A stretch of 5,863 nucleotides of DNA from Rhizobiaceae bacterium. GTDB lineage: Bacteria > Pseudomonadota > Alphaproteobacteria > Rhizobiales > Rhizobiaceae. Where the stretch lies: positions 1-5,863 of the forward strand of contig CAJYRE010000438.1 in assembly GCA_913776675.1 (NCBI GenBank). Direction: 5' to 3'. Positions 5,854-5,863 of the stretch are shown here, in pieces (position 1 is the stretch's first letter; every line of letters begins with the position of its first letter). Both the position numbers and the translations under genes were made by a program. Below the pieces are notes generated by a model that saw only the letters and a list, made by a program, of their open reading frames with translations, was not told the origin of the DNA and made no database searches.

Positions 5854-5863
5854 ATGCCCGTCA
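5854..5863 (+). CDS. 5' end of an unidentified gene (truncated by window edge)
   Basis: Only ATG CCC GTC plus one base are visible (Met-Pro-Val). A full-consensus Shine-Dalgarno AGGAGG (5843-5848) lies 5 nt before the ATG, and a candidate Fnr/FixK-controlled promoter lies upstream, so a real gene very likely begins here. It is transcribed divergently from ctaA. The product cannot be identified from three residues. The site suggests induction at low oxygen. Confidence 0.65.

Noticed and set aside
1..5863. A new defence, mobile or biosynthetic system
   Set aside because: All complete genes belong to known families, mostly housekeeping. No integrase, transposase, toxin-antitoxin pair, repeat array or compositional break was seen.

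Overview
This is an ordinary chromosomal window from an alphaproteobacterium, most likely of the Hyphomicrobiales (Rhizobium/Agrobacterium/Brucella relatives). The grounds are the look of ribosomal proteins L13 and S9 (S9 has the long alphaproteobacterial N-terminus), a short type-2 ArgC, a Cox15-type CtaA with bis-histidine motifs, and a perfect Fnr/FixK-type box. The genus cannot be fixed from the sequence. The first 24 bases are not genomic: they match the insert-proximal end of the Illumina TruSeq Read 1 adapter, so the window starts at an untrimmed contig edge.

Layout: bases 25-287 are non-coding upstream DNA with two overlapping inverted repeats, a strong sigma70-type promoter (TTGACG-N17-TATAAG) and a leader of about 130 nt with hairpins. 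Next come rplM (288-752) and rpsI (755-1222), a two-gene ribosomal protein operon closed by a good intrinsic terminator. A 144-nt gap separates this from a small antibiotic-biosynthesis-monooxygenase (ABM) domain protein (1367-1708). That gene overlaps an agmatinase-family ureohydrolase (speB, 1705-2658) by 4 nt. argC (2734-3666) follows on the same strand after 75 nt, and a second strong terminator (3687-3722) ends this block. A DODA/LigB-type extradiol dioxygenase gene (3850-4677) has its own upstream region. It runs tail-to-tail into ctaA (heme A synthase, minus strand, 5748-4657), and the two coding ends overlap by 21 bp. At the right edge a plus-strand gene starts at 5854 behind a strong Shine-Dalgarno; only three codons are visible.

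How the parts relate: rplM-rpsI supplies ribosomal subunit proteins. speB and argC both act in arginine/polyamine nitrogen metabolism (agmatine to putrescine plus urea; N-acetylglutamyl phosphate reduction in arginine synthesis), and the small ABM protein is probably translated together with speB. ctaA supplies heme A to aa3-type cytochrome oxidase. Its divergent intergenic region carries a consensus Fnr/FixK site placed correctly to activate the rightward gene, and close enough to ctaA to affect it in low oxygen.

I found no mobile element, CRISPR array, tRNA or obviously new multi-gene system. The points most worth checking are the adapter, the Fnr/FixK site, the rplM leader structures and the convergent gene overlap.
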